This document shows, piece by piece, positions 42,352 through 50,900 of a DNA stretch of 64,000 nt. A program made the translations under genes and the position numbers. Where the stretch lies: the NCBI RefSeq assembly GCF_965228705.1, contig NZ_OZ245832.1, positions 2,170,001-2,234,000 on the forward strand. Direction: 5' to 3'. Every line of letters starts with the position of its first letter. Positions within the stretch are counted from its first letter, which is position 1. Below the pieces are notes generated by a model, which saw nothing but the letters and a program-made list of their open reading frames with translations, was not told the DNA's origin and did not search any database. The DNA comes from Croceimicrobium sp965228705 (GTDB lineage: Bacteria; Bacteroidota; Bacteroidia; Flavobacteriales; Schleiferiaceae).

Positions 42352-43995
42352 TTACATCATACCAGGCATACCTCCGCCCATTCCGGCAGCGGCAGCAGCG
42401 GCGGCAGCATCGTTCTCATTTGGAATTTCGCTAATGGTAGCCTCGGTAATAAGCAACATACCAGCTACAGAAGCAGCGTTCTCCAAAGCAACGCGAGTTA
42501 CTTTAGTAGGATCGATAATTCCCTGTTCGTACATATTTCCGAAGGCTTCAGTTTTGGCATTGTATCCAAAATCGTCTTTTCCTTCTTGCACCTTGTTAAT
42601 GATTACAGAAGCTTCCTGCCCAGCATTGTAAGCAATCATGCGCAATGGCTCTTCAATGGCACGATGTACAATACGAACACCGGTAGTTTCGTCCTCATTA
42701 TCTCCTTTCAAATTCTCAAGGGCTTTCGCAGCGCGCACCAAGGCCACACCACCACCGGGTACGATACCTTCTTCGATAGCAGCGCGAGTAGCAGCTAAGG
42801 CGTCATCTACACGGTCTTTCTTCTCCTTCATCTCTACCTCAGAAGCAGCACCTACATAAAGCACCGCAACACCACCAGCCAATTTGGCTAAGCGCTCTTG
42901 CAATTTCTCTTTGTCGTAGTCAGAAGTTGTGGTTTCGATCTGTGCTTTGATTTGGTTTACACGACCCGCAATATCCGAAGCTTCTCCGGCTCCGTTTACG
43001 ATGGTAGTATTATCCTTATCGATGCTTACTTTCTCGGCAGAACCCAACATATCCATGGTGGCATTCTCCAATTTGAAACCGCGCTCTTCAGAAATCACAG
43101 TACCTCCAGTAAGGATGGCGATATCTTCGAGCATAGCTTTACGACGGTCGCCAAAGCCAGGAGCTTTAACAGCGGCAATCTTTAAGCTTCCGCGGATTTT
43201 GTTTACCACTAAGGTAGCAAGGGCTTCGCTTTCCACATCTTCAGCGATGATCAACAAAGGACGGCCAGACTGAGCAGCAGGCTCAAGGATAGGCAACAAT
43301 TCCTTCATGTTGCTGATCTTCTTATCGTAGATCAGAATTAAGGGGCTATCCAGATCAGCTACCATTTTCTCACTATCGGTAACGAAATAAGGAGAAAGAT
43401 ATCCGCGATCGAACTGCATACCTTCTACAACCTCCACATAAGTTTCAGTTCCTTTGGCTTCTTCAACAGTGATAACGCCTTCTTTCTTCACTTTGCCCAT
43501 GGCTTCAGCGATCAACTTACCAATAGCAGAGTCGTTATTGGCTGAGATAGCCGCAACCTGCTCAATCTTAGCATCGCTATCGCCTACTTCCTGACTTTGA
43601 GAACGAAGGTTTTCAATTACCGCTGCTACCGCTTTATCAATACCGCGCTTCAAATCCATTGGCGCTGCACCAGCAGTAACATTTTTCAAGCCCTGATTAA
43701 AAATAGCCTGGGCTAAAACCGTAGCAGTAGTTGTTCCGTCACCGGCTACATCAGCAGTCTTACTGGCTACTTCTTTCACCATTTGAGCACCGATGTTTTC
43801 TACTTTATCTTCTAATTCGATCTCCTTAGCCACGGTAACACCGTCTTTGGTTACATGAGGAGCACCGAATGATTTTTCGATGATTACGTTACGTCCCTTA
43901 GGTCCAAGAGTAACTTTTACCGCATTGGCCAGCGCATCCACACCACGCTTTAAACCATCGCGAGCTTCGAGGTTAAATTTGATTTCTTTAGCCAT
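42352..43995 (-). CDS. groL: 60 kDa chaperonin GroEL
   Basis: GroEL forms the double heptameric ring that folds proteins with GroES and ATP. The 547-residue protein has the usual start MAKEIKFNLEARDGLKRGVD, the ATP-binding TLGPKGRNVIIEKSF and VAGDGTTTATVLAQAI, the apical segment DRGYLSPYFVTDSEKM, and a C-terminal AAAAGMGGGMPGMM tail. It is 29 nt downstream of groES in the same transcript, and a terminator ends the operon. Length and motifs are standard. Confidence 0.98.
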   Translation of the reverse strand: MAKEIKFNLEARDGLKRGVDALANAVKVTLGPKGRNVIIEKSFGAPHVTKDGVTVAKEIELEDKVENIGAQMVKEVASKTADVAGDGTTTATVLAQAIFNQGLKNVTAGAAPMDLKRGIDKAVAAVIENLRSQSQEVGDSDAKIEQVAAISANNDSAIGKLIAEAMGKVKKEGVITVEEAKGTETYVEVVEGMQFDRGYLSPYFVTDSEKMVADLDSPLILIYDKKISNMKELLPILEPAAQSGRPLLIIAEDVESEALATLVVNKIRGSLKIAAVKAPGFGDRRKAMLEDIAILTGGTVISEERGFKLENATMDMLGSAEKVSIDKDNTTIVNGAGEASDIAGRVNQIKAQIETTTSDYDKEKLQERLAKLAGGVAVLYVGAASEVEMKEKKDRVDDALAATRAAIEEGIVPGGGVALVRAAKALENLKGDNEDETTGVRIVHRAIEEPLRMIAYNAGQEASVIINKVQEGKDDFGYNAKTEAFGNMYEQGIIDPTKVTRVALENAASVAGMLLITEATISEIPNENDAAAAAAAAGMGGGMPGMM

Positions 43996-44024
43996 CTGTA
44001 TTGTATTTTCTTTTTGGAATTGGT

Positions 44025-44306
44025 TTAACCGATTACGGCATAAATATCAGACTCACGCATGATCAGGTAATCTTTCCCTTCATGCTTAATTTCAGTACCA
44101 CCGTACTTTCCGTACAATACGGTATCACCTACTTTAACGGTCATGGGCTCATCTGCTTTACCAGCCCCTACTGCTACAACAGTACCTTGTTGGGGTTTTT
44201 CTTGAGCAGTATCAGGAATGATAATCCCGGAGGCAGTGGTAGTTTCGGCTGCGCTGGGCTCTACCAGTACGCGATCTGCCAAAGGTTTTAAGTTAATATC
44301 AGCCAT
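44025..44306 (-). CDS. groES: 10 kDa co-chaperonin GroES
   Basis: GroES caps the GroEL ring. The 93-residue protein matches the family over its length, with ADINLKPLADRVLVEPSA, the mobile loop ETTTASGIIIPDTAQEKPQQ and the C-terminal YGGTEIKHEGKDYLIMRESDI. It is the first gene of the groESL operon. No exact TAnnTTTG lies upstream; the best is TAAGTTTA at 44324-44331. A palindrome at 44349-44362 and ACTGACA half-sites at 44401-44453 are the visible candidates for stress regulation. Confidence 0.97.
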   Translation of the reverse strand: MADINLKPLADRVLVEPSAAETTTASGIIIPDTAQEKPQQGTVVAVGAGKADEPMTVKVGDTVLYGKYGGTEIKHEGKDYLIMRESDIYAVIG

Positions 44307-44348
44307 TGTAGACTTTGTTTAGGTTAAACTTATTTTAATCTGATTGTC

Positions 44349-44362
44349 CTGCCTTAAGGCAG
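44349..44362. promoter_or_regulatory. 14-bp perfect palindrome CTGCCTTAAGGCAG upstream of groES
   Basis: A perfect 14-bp palindrome lies 43 nt upstream of the groES start, between the start codon and the ACTGACA half-sites. It might be an operator; a chance palindrome of this length is uncommon but possible. Confidence 0.4.
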
Positions 44363-44400
44363 AAAATATGCCAGCTGAAAAAGCTCCTTAAAAAGATGGC

Positions 44401-44453
44401 AAACTGACATTCAAGCTATCCATTCTGTCAGTTTCCCAAAGGCCAACTGACAG
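44401..44453. promoter_or_regulatory. Three AACTGACA half-sites between groES and the peroxiredoxin gene
   Basis: AAACTGACA (44401-44409), TGTCAGTTT (44426-44434) and AACTGACAG (44445-44453) alternate in direction; the second and third form a 9-bp inverted repeat CTGTCAGTT/AACTGACAG with an 11-nt gap. They lie in the shared region between groES and bcp and are likely a binding site for a stress regulator of either or both genes. Confidence 0.55.
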
Positions 44454-44484
44454 GAGCTAAATTCTCCATCCCGAATCAACATTC

Positions 44485-44492
44485 TACCTTTG
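44485..44492 (+). promoter_or_regulatory. Bacteroidota -7 element TACCTTTG of the peroxiredoxin gene
   Basis: An exact TAnnTTTG match lies 26 nt before the ATG at 44519. The half-site cluster lies 32 nt or more upstream of it, where an activator could act. Confidence 0.55.
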
Positions 44493-44518
44493 CCAGGGTT
44501 TTAAAGAAAAAATGAAAT

Positions 44519-44980
44519 ATGACACATCTAAAAGAGGGCGACAAAGCCCCCGATATTAATGCCGAGGATCAGCATGGCAATGCTATCAAGCTTTCTGATT
44601 TCAAAGGCAAAAAGGTAGTTCTCTACTTCTACCCCAAAGACGATACTCCAGGCTGTACTGCCGAAGCTTGTAATTTCCGAGACAATTATCAAACTCTAAA
44701 AGATAAGGGCTTTGAATTGATTGGGGTAAGTGCTGATACGGCTCAGAAGCATCAGAAATTTGCCAACAAATATGAGCTCCCCTTTGCCTTAATTCCGGAT
44801 ACCGAAAAAGAAGTAATCCAAGCTTATGGTGTTTGGGGCTTAAAGAAATTTATGGGCCGCGAATACGATGGCATTCACCGTGAAACCTTTGTAATTGACG
44901 AAGAAGGAAAGATTGCTAAAATCTACCTGAAGGTAAAAACCAAAGAAGCTACCGAACAAATTTTAGCCGACTTCAGCTAA
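44519..44980 (+). CDS. bcp: Thioredoxin-dependent thiol peroxidase (Bcp/PrxQ type)
   Basis: This 153-residue peroxiredoxin reduces hydroperoxides with thioredoxin. The active site YPKDDTPGCTAEACNFRD gives the peroxidatic Cys46 (PxxxT-x2-C) and the resolving Cys51, the normal PrxQ/Bcp spacing of four residues. The thioredoxin fold is complete (VVLYFYPKDDTPG, then HRETFVIDEEGKIAKIY). It is divergent from groES, with 212 nt between them, and followed by a terminator. The shared ACTGACA sites suggest common control with heat shock. Confidence 0.95.
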   Translation: MTHLKEGDKAPDINAEDQHGNAIKLSDFKGKKVVLYFYPKDDTPGCTAEACNFRDNYQTLKDKGFELIGVSADTAQKHQKFANKYELPFALIPDTEKEVIQAYGVWGLKKFMGREYDGIHRETFVIDEEGKIAKIYLKVKTKEATEQILADFS

Positions 44981-45000
44981 AAGCAACTCTATAAAAACAC

Positions 45001-45034
45001 AAAACCTGGCCTCCCAAAGAAGCCAGGTTTTTTT
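45001..45034 (+). terminator. Intrinsic terminator after the peroxiredoxin gene
   Basis: Arms AAACCTGGC and GCCAGGTTT (9 bp, 11-nt loop) are followed by T's. It begins 20 nt after the stop and lies between convergent genes, so it may serve both. Confidence 0.9.
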
Positions 45035-45053
45035 ATGCTATTGATTTCAATAC

Positions 45054-45602
45054 CTAGTAAATGGTAATCGCAGCTTGATAGCTGAACTCGAAATCTTTGT
45101 TATCGGCATCTTTACCAGATCCGGTAATGGTATACACATTATTATTGCGTGCTACCTCAACAGTTGCCGTTTTCAATTGCTCTGGAAAACCATTGATTTG
45201 ACCATTACTTACCGGAGCGATAAAGGCACCCTGGAAAGTATTTAAAGTTAGAGTAGTATCCATGCTATAGGTTCCGGCACTTAAGAAAGTACTATCCGCA
45301 CTAAACATTTCAAAGTATACCATATATCCATTTCCACTGATGGAATCTGGATAATTGTCGGCATCATAATGAGGAGTCAATCCATCACTCAGAAGGAATA
45401 AATCCAAATTATGTGAGTTCACACCATAGTCGGGGTAAAACTCCATAAATCCATTTGCCAATCCATGGCGAGTACCATCCAATACCAACTCTTGTGGGAA
45501 ATCCCCAGAATTGTTGGTACCGTCATTGTCGTCATCTTTCTTACAAGCAGAAACCAGTAGTAAGGTACCCAAAAGCCCTACAAAAAGCTTTGATTTAAAC
45601 AT
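45054..45602 (-). CDS. Hypothetical lipoprotein with D-rich linker
   Basis: The 182-residue protein has a lipoprotein signal ending LLLVSAC (lipobox VSAC, Cys about 20), followed by the linker KKDDDNDGTNNSGDF, which is typical of surface-exposed lipoproteins in Bacteroidota (a lipoprotein export-like acidic stretch after the Cys). The mature beta-rich domain is unrecognised. It is convergent with the peroxiredoxin gene and separated from secG by 232 nt that contain the secG terminator. A small exported beta-sandwich is expected; the function is unknown. Confidence 0.75.
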   Translation of the reverse strand: MFKSKLFVGLLGTLLLVSACKKDDDNDGTNNSGDFPQELVLDGTRHGLANGFMEFYPDYGVNSHNLDLFLLSDGLTPHYDADNYPDSISGNGYMVYFEMFSADSTFLSAGTYSMDTTLTLNTFQGAFIAPVSNGQINGFPEQLKTATVEVARNNNVYTITGSGKDADNKDFEFSYQAAITIY

Positions 45603-45781
45603 AGATATTAAATTAATGTTAAGCCCGTGAAGATAGCTATTTCGGGCAATTCTCGAAATCCAAAAAAGCCTGTAAACACTAGGGTTTTCAACTAATAAGA
45701 CTCCCTACCCAGCCATTTTAACATTTGCGGTTTCATTTTCTCTAAAACGAATTGCAGCCATTAAGCTTGAGCTAAGGGCAT

Positions 45782-45807
45782 AAAAAAGCCTTCCCAGGGG
45801 AAGGCTT
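45782..45807 (-). terminator. Intrinsic terminator after secG
   Basis: Arms AAGCCTTCC and GGAAGGCTT (9 bp) have a 4-nt loop; the T-run is formed on the minus strand by TTTTTT. It ends the miaB-secG transcript. Confidence 0.9.
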
Positions 45808-45834
45808 AAAATATTTTGACGGATATACCTTAGT

Positions 45835-46197
45835 TTAATCCGCAGTATCTACAGACTGTGGCATAGCTGAAGGATTTCCATCAGGCATGCTAAACTCAGC
45901 CGGAGCTTGAGCTTGATCAACCTGAACATCATCTAATGCAGATTCGCGTTGCTCTACACTCACATTACCGGGGCTTAAAGCAATATTGGAAATCATAACC
46001 AGGACCACTAGTACAATAGCCAAGGCCCAAGTACCACGGTCTAAAAAGTCGGTTGTTTTCTTAACACCACCGAATAATTGGGTACCGCCACCACCGAAGG
46101 ATGAGCTCAAACCACCACCTTTTGGATTTTGCACCAAAACAATGATAATTAGTAAAATACAAGTTACGATGATTAGGGTTGTAAGTAAAAGGGTCAT
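45835..46197 (-). CDS. secG: Preprotein translocase subunit SecG
   Basis: SecG helps the SecYEG channel export unfolded proteins. The 120-residue protein has two membrane helices (about 2-19 and 54-72) separated by the family hallmark QNPKGGGLSSSFGGGGTQLFGG. A Q/D-rich C-terminal tail follows. It is the last gene of the long minus-strand operon, 6 nt after the giant acidic protein, and is followed by a terminator. Length and motif are normal for Bacteroidota SecG. Confidence 0.95.
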   Translation of the reverse strand: MTLLLTTLIIVTCILLIIIVLVQNPKGGGLSSSFGGGGTQLFGGVKKTTDFLDRGTWALAIVLVVLVMISNIALSPGNVSVEQRESALDDVQVDQAQAPAEFSMPDGNPSAMPQSVDTAD

Positions 46198-46203
46198 CTT
46201 TTA

Positions 46204-48717
46204 TTATTTACTGTTAGCCAGTTTCTTGATCTCTGAAATTTGGCTGGCAAAGAAAGAACTTTTTTCGGGATATTTCAACATCAGAATTTCATAGGCTTGA
46301 ATTGCCTTTTTATAGTGTTTTTGCCTGATGTAAACCTTGGCCAAAGTCTCGGTTACCAAACCACTACCTTGATCCTCTTCTCTCTCTTCCGGTCTTTCTA
46401 CCTTTATTGGTTTAGGGCTTGCCGGACCAGCTTCGCGACTTTGCTTTTTCAGTTCCGGTAATTTCTCAACGAAGGAATCCAGCAAGTCTATTTTTTTAGA
46501 AATCTCTTCCTTAGGTTCTTTATCTGTTGCTTCGTCCTCACCCGCCGCCTCTTCTTTTTCTTCGGCTATCGGCTGACCAGGCTCCATGTGAATTTCACCT
46601 TTGGCTATTCGTTTTAGCCATTGTGAAAAGCTTGGTCCTCTGGCTTCGGCAGGAGTTTCAATTTCAGGACCTGTTTCCACATTGCTTTCTTCCGACTCCT
46701 TAGTTTCGGTACCAGTTTCAGCCTCCACTTCTGCCGGCAAATCCTGCCTAGCTTCCTCTTCCTCTCCTGCTAATCCAGTCTCTGAGCTAGATTCTTCACC
46801 AGCTTCAACCGACTCTTTCGATTCTGCTGGCTCTTCCTCCATTTCAGGTTTTGGAGCCTGAGGTTCCTCAACTTGCTTGCTTACTTCTTGAGTTTCCTCC
46901 CCTGGCTCTTCTGATTCCTCACTAGCTTCTTCTTCCTTCTTAGCCAAAGCGGCTTCGAGACTCTTCTTCCTTTCCTCAATCAGTTCGTTCATGCGTTGTT
47001 CACGCAATTCTGACATTGAATCTGAATCATCATCCTTGGATCCACTGCGCATTTTTTCTGCCAATTGTTCAATTCTGCGGATCTCCGAATCCAGGTCTTC
47101 TCCAGGATCTTGCACTTCTTCAGCTACAGGAGCCTCTTTTGGGGCATCTATTTCTTGCTCAGGACTTTCTTCTTCAGACTTGGTCTCAGTTGGAGCTTCA
47201 CTTGGAGTTTCTGACTCTGCTTCAGTGCTTACTGGCTTTTCTTCCGTTTTATCAGTCTCGGAGTCTGTTTGCTCCTCACTAATCTCAGGGGAGGTTTCAG
47301 TACTATCACTTTCCTCGGCTTGGGTATCTCCAGTCTTGGGGAGTTTAATCTCTACTTCAAAGAGTTGCTCTTCATCCAGAGGCAAATCTGCCATCAAGGC
47401 TTCTAATTGACGATGCTCTTCCATGAGCACTTCAAGCTCCTCTCGACTAAGGGCATCGCTATTTCGCAAGGTCTCCAAACGATCGCGAATCATGCGAATA
47501 CGTGAAGCTAAGGCCAGGTCGCTCTTCGCTTCCTCTGGACTTAATTCCCGGCTAATACTGCTTTCAGCAGCTTCCTCCTCCGTACTTTCCGGTTCAATTG
47601 CAGGAGCAGCTTCTGTTTCTTTTATTTCCTCATCGAGTATTTCTTCGGAACTCACGGTCTTTAGGGAATCGGAATCTTCCTCTTCATCCCATTCGACTTC
47701 TTCCTCCTCGGATTCTTCGATACTTTCAAATCGACGTGCAAAACGACGACGAATTAAAGCTTCAATATCAATGGGAGAATCAGCCCAAGGCTCACGCTCT
47801 TCCACCTCTATTGCCGCACTCGGATCAGGCGCTTCATCTGGCTCCGCATCTACAGTATCAATCCCTGAATCCAATGACTCAGAACTATCTTCCTCTACTT
47901 CCGAAACAGGCTCCTGCAATTCTTCCTGAGCTTCAGACGGCTTTTCCACTTCCGAAGTTTCCGGAATTTCAGTTTCATTTTCCGTTAAGGCTTCAGAGTC
48001 CCTTTCCACAAGCTCAGCTTCATCTGTAGCCTTTGGCGCAATGGGCTCCTCTTTAACTTCTTCTTTAATTGGTGGCTCGGGGGCCGATGTTTTATCTTGA
48101 TCAAAGAGCTTGGCCTCGCCTCCGGATTTTTGCGACTCAAATTGTTCACGTAGCTGACGGTTGCGCTCTAATATCGCTTTTACCCTTTCCTGGGGACTTA
48201 GCTCCGCCATGTTTTCGGGTAAGGCCGACGGCAATTCTTTCTTAGGAATAGGAGTCACCTCTACTTGGGCAAGGGGCTCAACGGAAACTTTTTCTTCCTG
48301 AGTTTCTTCTGGCTGAATAGGTTCTTCCGCCGGTTTTTCTTCCTTGGCGGAACTTTCTAGCGGCTTCTCTTGCTCTTGCACTACCTCAGTATCGGCGATT
48401 GGCGCTTCACTAAGTTCGGCTAAGACTGGAGGACTGCTAACAGATTCTACCTCTACTGTTTCAATACCTTTATTGAGGCTGGGATTGCGATTTTCAAATA
48501 GCTCAAAAAGAACGGAGCGGTCATTGGTAAGTACCGCCGTTTTCCCCAATTGTTGGTTAAAGAGATGTTCGGAAGAAGTGCGCAAACGCAGGCCATACAT
48601 CAACTGTATCAGTTGACTGTAAGGATACTTCCGGGCCAAATCGCGCAAATCATCCACCAGATAATCTGCTACATGTTTGGGGTCTTCAAGTAGTTTATGA
48701 AAATCTTCGGTTCTCAA
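46204..48717 (-). CDS. Giant acidic low-complexity protein with C-terminal TPR-like helices (TTG start)
   Basis: The 837-residue product begins with a folded helical part (about residues 1-80: DDLRDLARKYPYSQLIQLMYGL), then about 650 residues dominated by Glu, Ser, Ala and Pro, and finishes with a TPR-like pair of helices (TETLAKVYIRQKHYKKAIQA). It has no signal peptide or membrane segment, so it is likely cytoplasmic. The TTG start follows the lptE stop with no gap; the first ATG falls past the N-terminal helices, so TTG is taken. It sits between lptE and secG in Bacteroidota operons. A scaffold role is a guess. Confidence 0.75.
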   Translation of the reverse strand: MRTEDFHKLLEDPKHVADYLVDDLRDLARKYPYSQLIQLMYGLRLRTSSEHLFNQQLGKTAVLTNDRSVLFELFENRNPSLNKGIETVEVESVSSPPVLAELSEAPIADTEVVQEQEKPLESSAKEEKPAEEPIQPEETQEEKVSVEPLAQVEVTPIPKKELPSALPENMAELSPQERVKAILERNRQLREQFESQKSGGEAKLFDQDKTSAPEPPIKEEVKEEPIAPKATDEAELVERDSEALTENETEIPETSEVEKPSEAQEELQEPVSEVEEDSSESLDSGIDTVDAEPDEAPDPSAAIEVEEREPWADSPIDIEALIRRRFARRFESIEESEEEEVEWDEEEDSDSLKTVSSEEILDEEIKETEAAPAIEPESTEEEAAESSISRELSPEEAKSDLALASRIRMIRDRLETLRNSDALSREELEVLMEEHRQLEALMADLPLDEEQLFEVEIKLPKTGDTQAEESDSTETSPEISEEQTDSETDKTEEKPVSTEAESETPSEAPTETKSEEESPEQEIDAPKEAPVAEEVQDPGEDLDSEIRRIEQLAEKMRSGSKDDDSDSMSELREQRMNELIEERKKSLEAALAKKEEEASEESEEPGEETQEVSKQVEEPQAPKPEMEEEPAESKESVEAGEESSSETGLAGEEEEARQDLPAEVEAETGTETKESEESNVETGPEIETPAEARGPSFSQWLKRIAKGEIHMEPGQPIAEEKEEAAGEDEATDKEPKEEISKKIDLLDSFVEKLPELKKQSREAGPASPKPIKVERPEEREEDQGSGLVTETLAKVYIRQKHYKKAIQAYEILMLKYPEKSSFFASQISEIKKLANSK

Positions 48718-49215
48718 TTACCAATCTCCAATTGCGCGGTTAAGGATATTTTCTGACAATTCTTGACAAACCTGCTCATGCAATTCCGCTTCTATGGCAT
48801 TGATATCCTGATTGGCATCAAAGTCTACAAAGCGGCTAAAACGCTCCTCAAATCCTTTGTCGGGCTCTAAGGTATTGATAAAGATTACATTCACCTCTAC
48901 CGTTAAGCGGTTTTGCGCTACCGAACCTATATCAGAGGCCTGAGCATTAATAGGTTGGATAGTATATTTTTCAATATTCCCCGTAAACTGCATATGACCA
49001 TTGCGACGTACTAATTCCAATGGCGTTTGCTGAACAAATATGTCTCGCAGTTTTTCGGTAAAGATTTGCGACAACTGTGGTTTCACCAAATCAGCCGTAT
49101 TGGGAAAGAAGTCGATGCTTACCGTTTTTGCATCACCAACATCTCCGCCGGTAAAGCTGTATCCGCCACAAGCCTGTAAAATCAGGATCAAGACCAATGC
49201 TAGGGTTTTCCGCAT
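48718..49215 (-). CDS. lptE: LptE-like LPS-assembly lipoprotein
   Basis: The ATG at 49215 gives 165 residues with lipobox LILQAC (Cys about 14) in MRKTLALVLILILQACGG. The mature protein follows the LptE pattern: an alternating beta/alpha core with YSFTGGDVGDAKTVSIDFF, PLELVRRNGHMQFTGNIEKY, and LHEQVCQELSENILNRAI at the end. LptE plugs the LptD barrel and helps insert LPS at the outer membrane. It begins 1 nt after the AAA+ regulator stop and ends directly before the giant acidic protein. LptD itself is not in the window. Confidence 0.85.
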   Translation of the reverse strand: MRKTLALVLILILQACGGYSFTGGDVGDAKTVSIDFFPNTADLVKPQLSQIFTEKLRDIFVQQTPLELVRRNGHMQFTGNIEKYTIQPINAQASDIGSVAQNRLTVEVNVIFINTLEPDKGFEERFSRFVDFDANQDINAIEAELHEQVCQELSENILNRAIGDW

Positions 49216-49216
49216 C

Positions 49217-50488
49217 TTATAAATTGTATTGCTTGATTTTGCGGTAGAGGGTTCGCTCTGAAATACCCAATTCCTCCGCAGCATCTTTTCGTTTATTATG
49301 ATTGCGCTCCAAAGCGCGTTTGATCATTTCCAACTCTTTCTCCTGAAGCGTTACCGGCTCATCCTCCACAATATCATGACTGGCATCATAAATATCGGTT
49401 TGCAGCTCGGGCTCATCATTATCGCTGTAAACGGGTAAATAGCCGCTGGAATTTTCCTCCACCGAATTTCTTGCTTCGGGAAGCTCTCTTTCTTCGCGGT
49501 AAATCCGGCGAATCAAATTGCTATTATCGCTTTTCCATTCCTCACTGATCTCATTATTCTGCATCAGCTCGGCTGTCAACTTTTTCAAATCCGCAATATC
49601 CTTGCGCATATCAAAAAGTACCTGGTAGAGAATTTCGCGTTCATTGCTAAAATCACTAGCCGTCTGTTTTTGCTCCTCGCGATACAGTGCAGGTAAACCA
49701 CCCTTTCCGGCATCCGGCAAGTAGTTCATGAGGGTATTCGCCGAAATGGCCCGATCCGTTTCAATTACCGATATCTGCTCTGCCAGGTTTCGCAATTGAC
49801 GAATATTTCCCGGCCAGTGGTAATTGCGTAAAACTTCCACGGCCTCTTCATCTAAACGCAAGGTTGGTGTATGATACTTATCCGCAAAGTCTGCCGCGAA
49901 TTTTCGAAAGATCAAATGAATATCATCCTTCCGTTCCCGCAGTGCCGGCAAGTGAATTTCGACCGTATTTAAACGGTAATAAAGGTCTTCCCTAAATTTT
50001 CCTTTTTGCACGGCCCCCATCATATCCACATTGGTTGCCGCCACTATGCGTACATCGGTTTTCTGAATTTGGGAAGATCCTACTTTGATAAATTCACCGG
50101 TTTCCAATACCCGCAGCAATCGCACTTGGGTGGAAAGTGGTAATTCACCTACTTCATCTAAAAAGATGGTCCCCCCATCGGCTTCTTCGAAATAGCCTTT
50201 TCGCGTTCCGGTTGCTCCGGTAAAGGCTCCTTTCTCATGACCAAAAAGCTCACTGTCAATGGTCCCTTCCGGAATGGCACCGCAGTTTACGGCGATATAC
50301 TTATTGTGTTTACGATGGCTTTGCGAATGAATTATCCGGGGAATGGCTTCTTTACCCACCCCGCTTTCACCGGATACCAAAACCGAAATATCAGTACTGG
50401 CTACCTGCAAAGCTTTGTTTAATGCCCGCTCTAATCCGGGACTATTGCCAATGATACCAAATCGCTGTTTTACTTCCTGTAAGCTCAT
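49217..50488 (-). CDS. AAA+ (sigma54-type) enhancer-binding transcriptional regulator without receiver domain
   Basis: The 423-residue protein has a complete sigma54-interaction AAA+ domain at about 9-240: Walker A GESGVGKE, the GAFTGA loop, Walker B-like GGTIFLDEVGEL, and R-finger segments. A 115-residue linker rich in charged residues follows. A Fis-type helix-turn-helix is at the C-terminus (ALERNHNKRKDAAEELGISE). There is no N-terminal receiver, GAF or PAS domain, so the regulator is probably controlled by level, partner or ligand. It lies in the miaB-secG operon (ATG overlaps the previous stop by 1 nt). Confidence 0.93.
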   Translation of the reverse strand: MSLQEVKQRFGIIGNSPGLERALNKALQVASTDISVLVSGESGVGKEAIPRIIHSQSHRKHNKYIAVNCGAIPEGTIDSELFGHEKGAFTGATGTRKGYFEEADGGTIFLDEVGELPLSTQVRLLRVLETGEFIKVGSSQIQKTDVRIVAATNVDMMGAVQKGKFREDLYYRLNTVEIHLPALRERKDDIHLIFRKFAADFADKYHTPTLRLDEEAVEVLRNYHWPGNIRQLRNLAEQISVIETDRAISANTLMNYLPDAGKGGLPALYREEQKQTASDFSNEREILYQVLFDMRKDIADLKKLTAELMQNNEISEEWKSDNSNLIRRIYREERELPEARNSVEENSSGYLPVYSDNDEPELQTDIYDASHDIVEDEPVTLQEKELEMIKRALERNHNKRKDAAEELGISERTLYRKIKQYNL

Positions 50489-50892
50489 TACTTCACTCGG
50501 TATTTTACGCGGATGGCCTTATCCTGATGAATCCTACTGGCCGTACTTTGATTAACAACCCAGGGTTTAAAGGCAATTATTTCAACTTCATATGCTTGTG
50601 GATACGCTTTAGGCAGCTTCACACCACGACGTCGCCCACTGGCAATGCCTTCGTAAATTAATTTTCCCTGGGCATCATATAGCTTTAATTCAAAACCGGT
50701 TGAAAGGTTCTGGATACACACCTCACGAGAGGTATCAGCCACACAATAATAAAGGACACCTTCGCTGCGGATTTTATCCTCTTCGATCCAAATGGTAAGA
50801 TTATTATCTACCCAACGACCATTTACCTTTTCTTGAGCCTTAAGACCCAAGCCGCTTAACAAAAGGCCAAGGATTAGCAATTGTATTTTCAT
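50488..50892 (-). CDS. Small exported protein of unknown function
   Basis: The ATG at 50892 gives 134 residues with a signal peptide (MKIQLLILGLLLSGLGLKAQ). The mature part has strands such as WVDNNLTIWIEEDKIRSEG and LYYCVADTSREVCIQNLS with two cysteines that could pair. No family was recognised. It sits between miaB (8-nt gap) and the AAA+ regulator (1-nt overlap), so it is part of a tight operon. The alternative TTG start further upstream would overlap miaB by about 40 nt and is not favoured. Confidence 0.7.
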   Translation of the reverse strand: MKIQLLILGLLLSGLGLKAQEKVNGRWVDNNLTIWIEEDKIRSEGVLYYCVADTSREVCIQNLSTGFELKLYDAQGKLIYEGIASGRRRGVKLPKAYPQAYEVEIIAFKPWVVNQSTASRIHQDKAIRVKYRVK

Positions 50893-50900
50893 GCCTGGTT

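Noticed and set aside
47423..47929. Long Ser-rich plus-strand frames opposite the giant acidic gene
   Set aside because: They are antisense shadows of the Glu-rich coding sequence (GAA/GAG read backward gives TTC/CTC and Ser-rich frames); no start signals or known domains.
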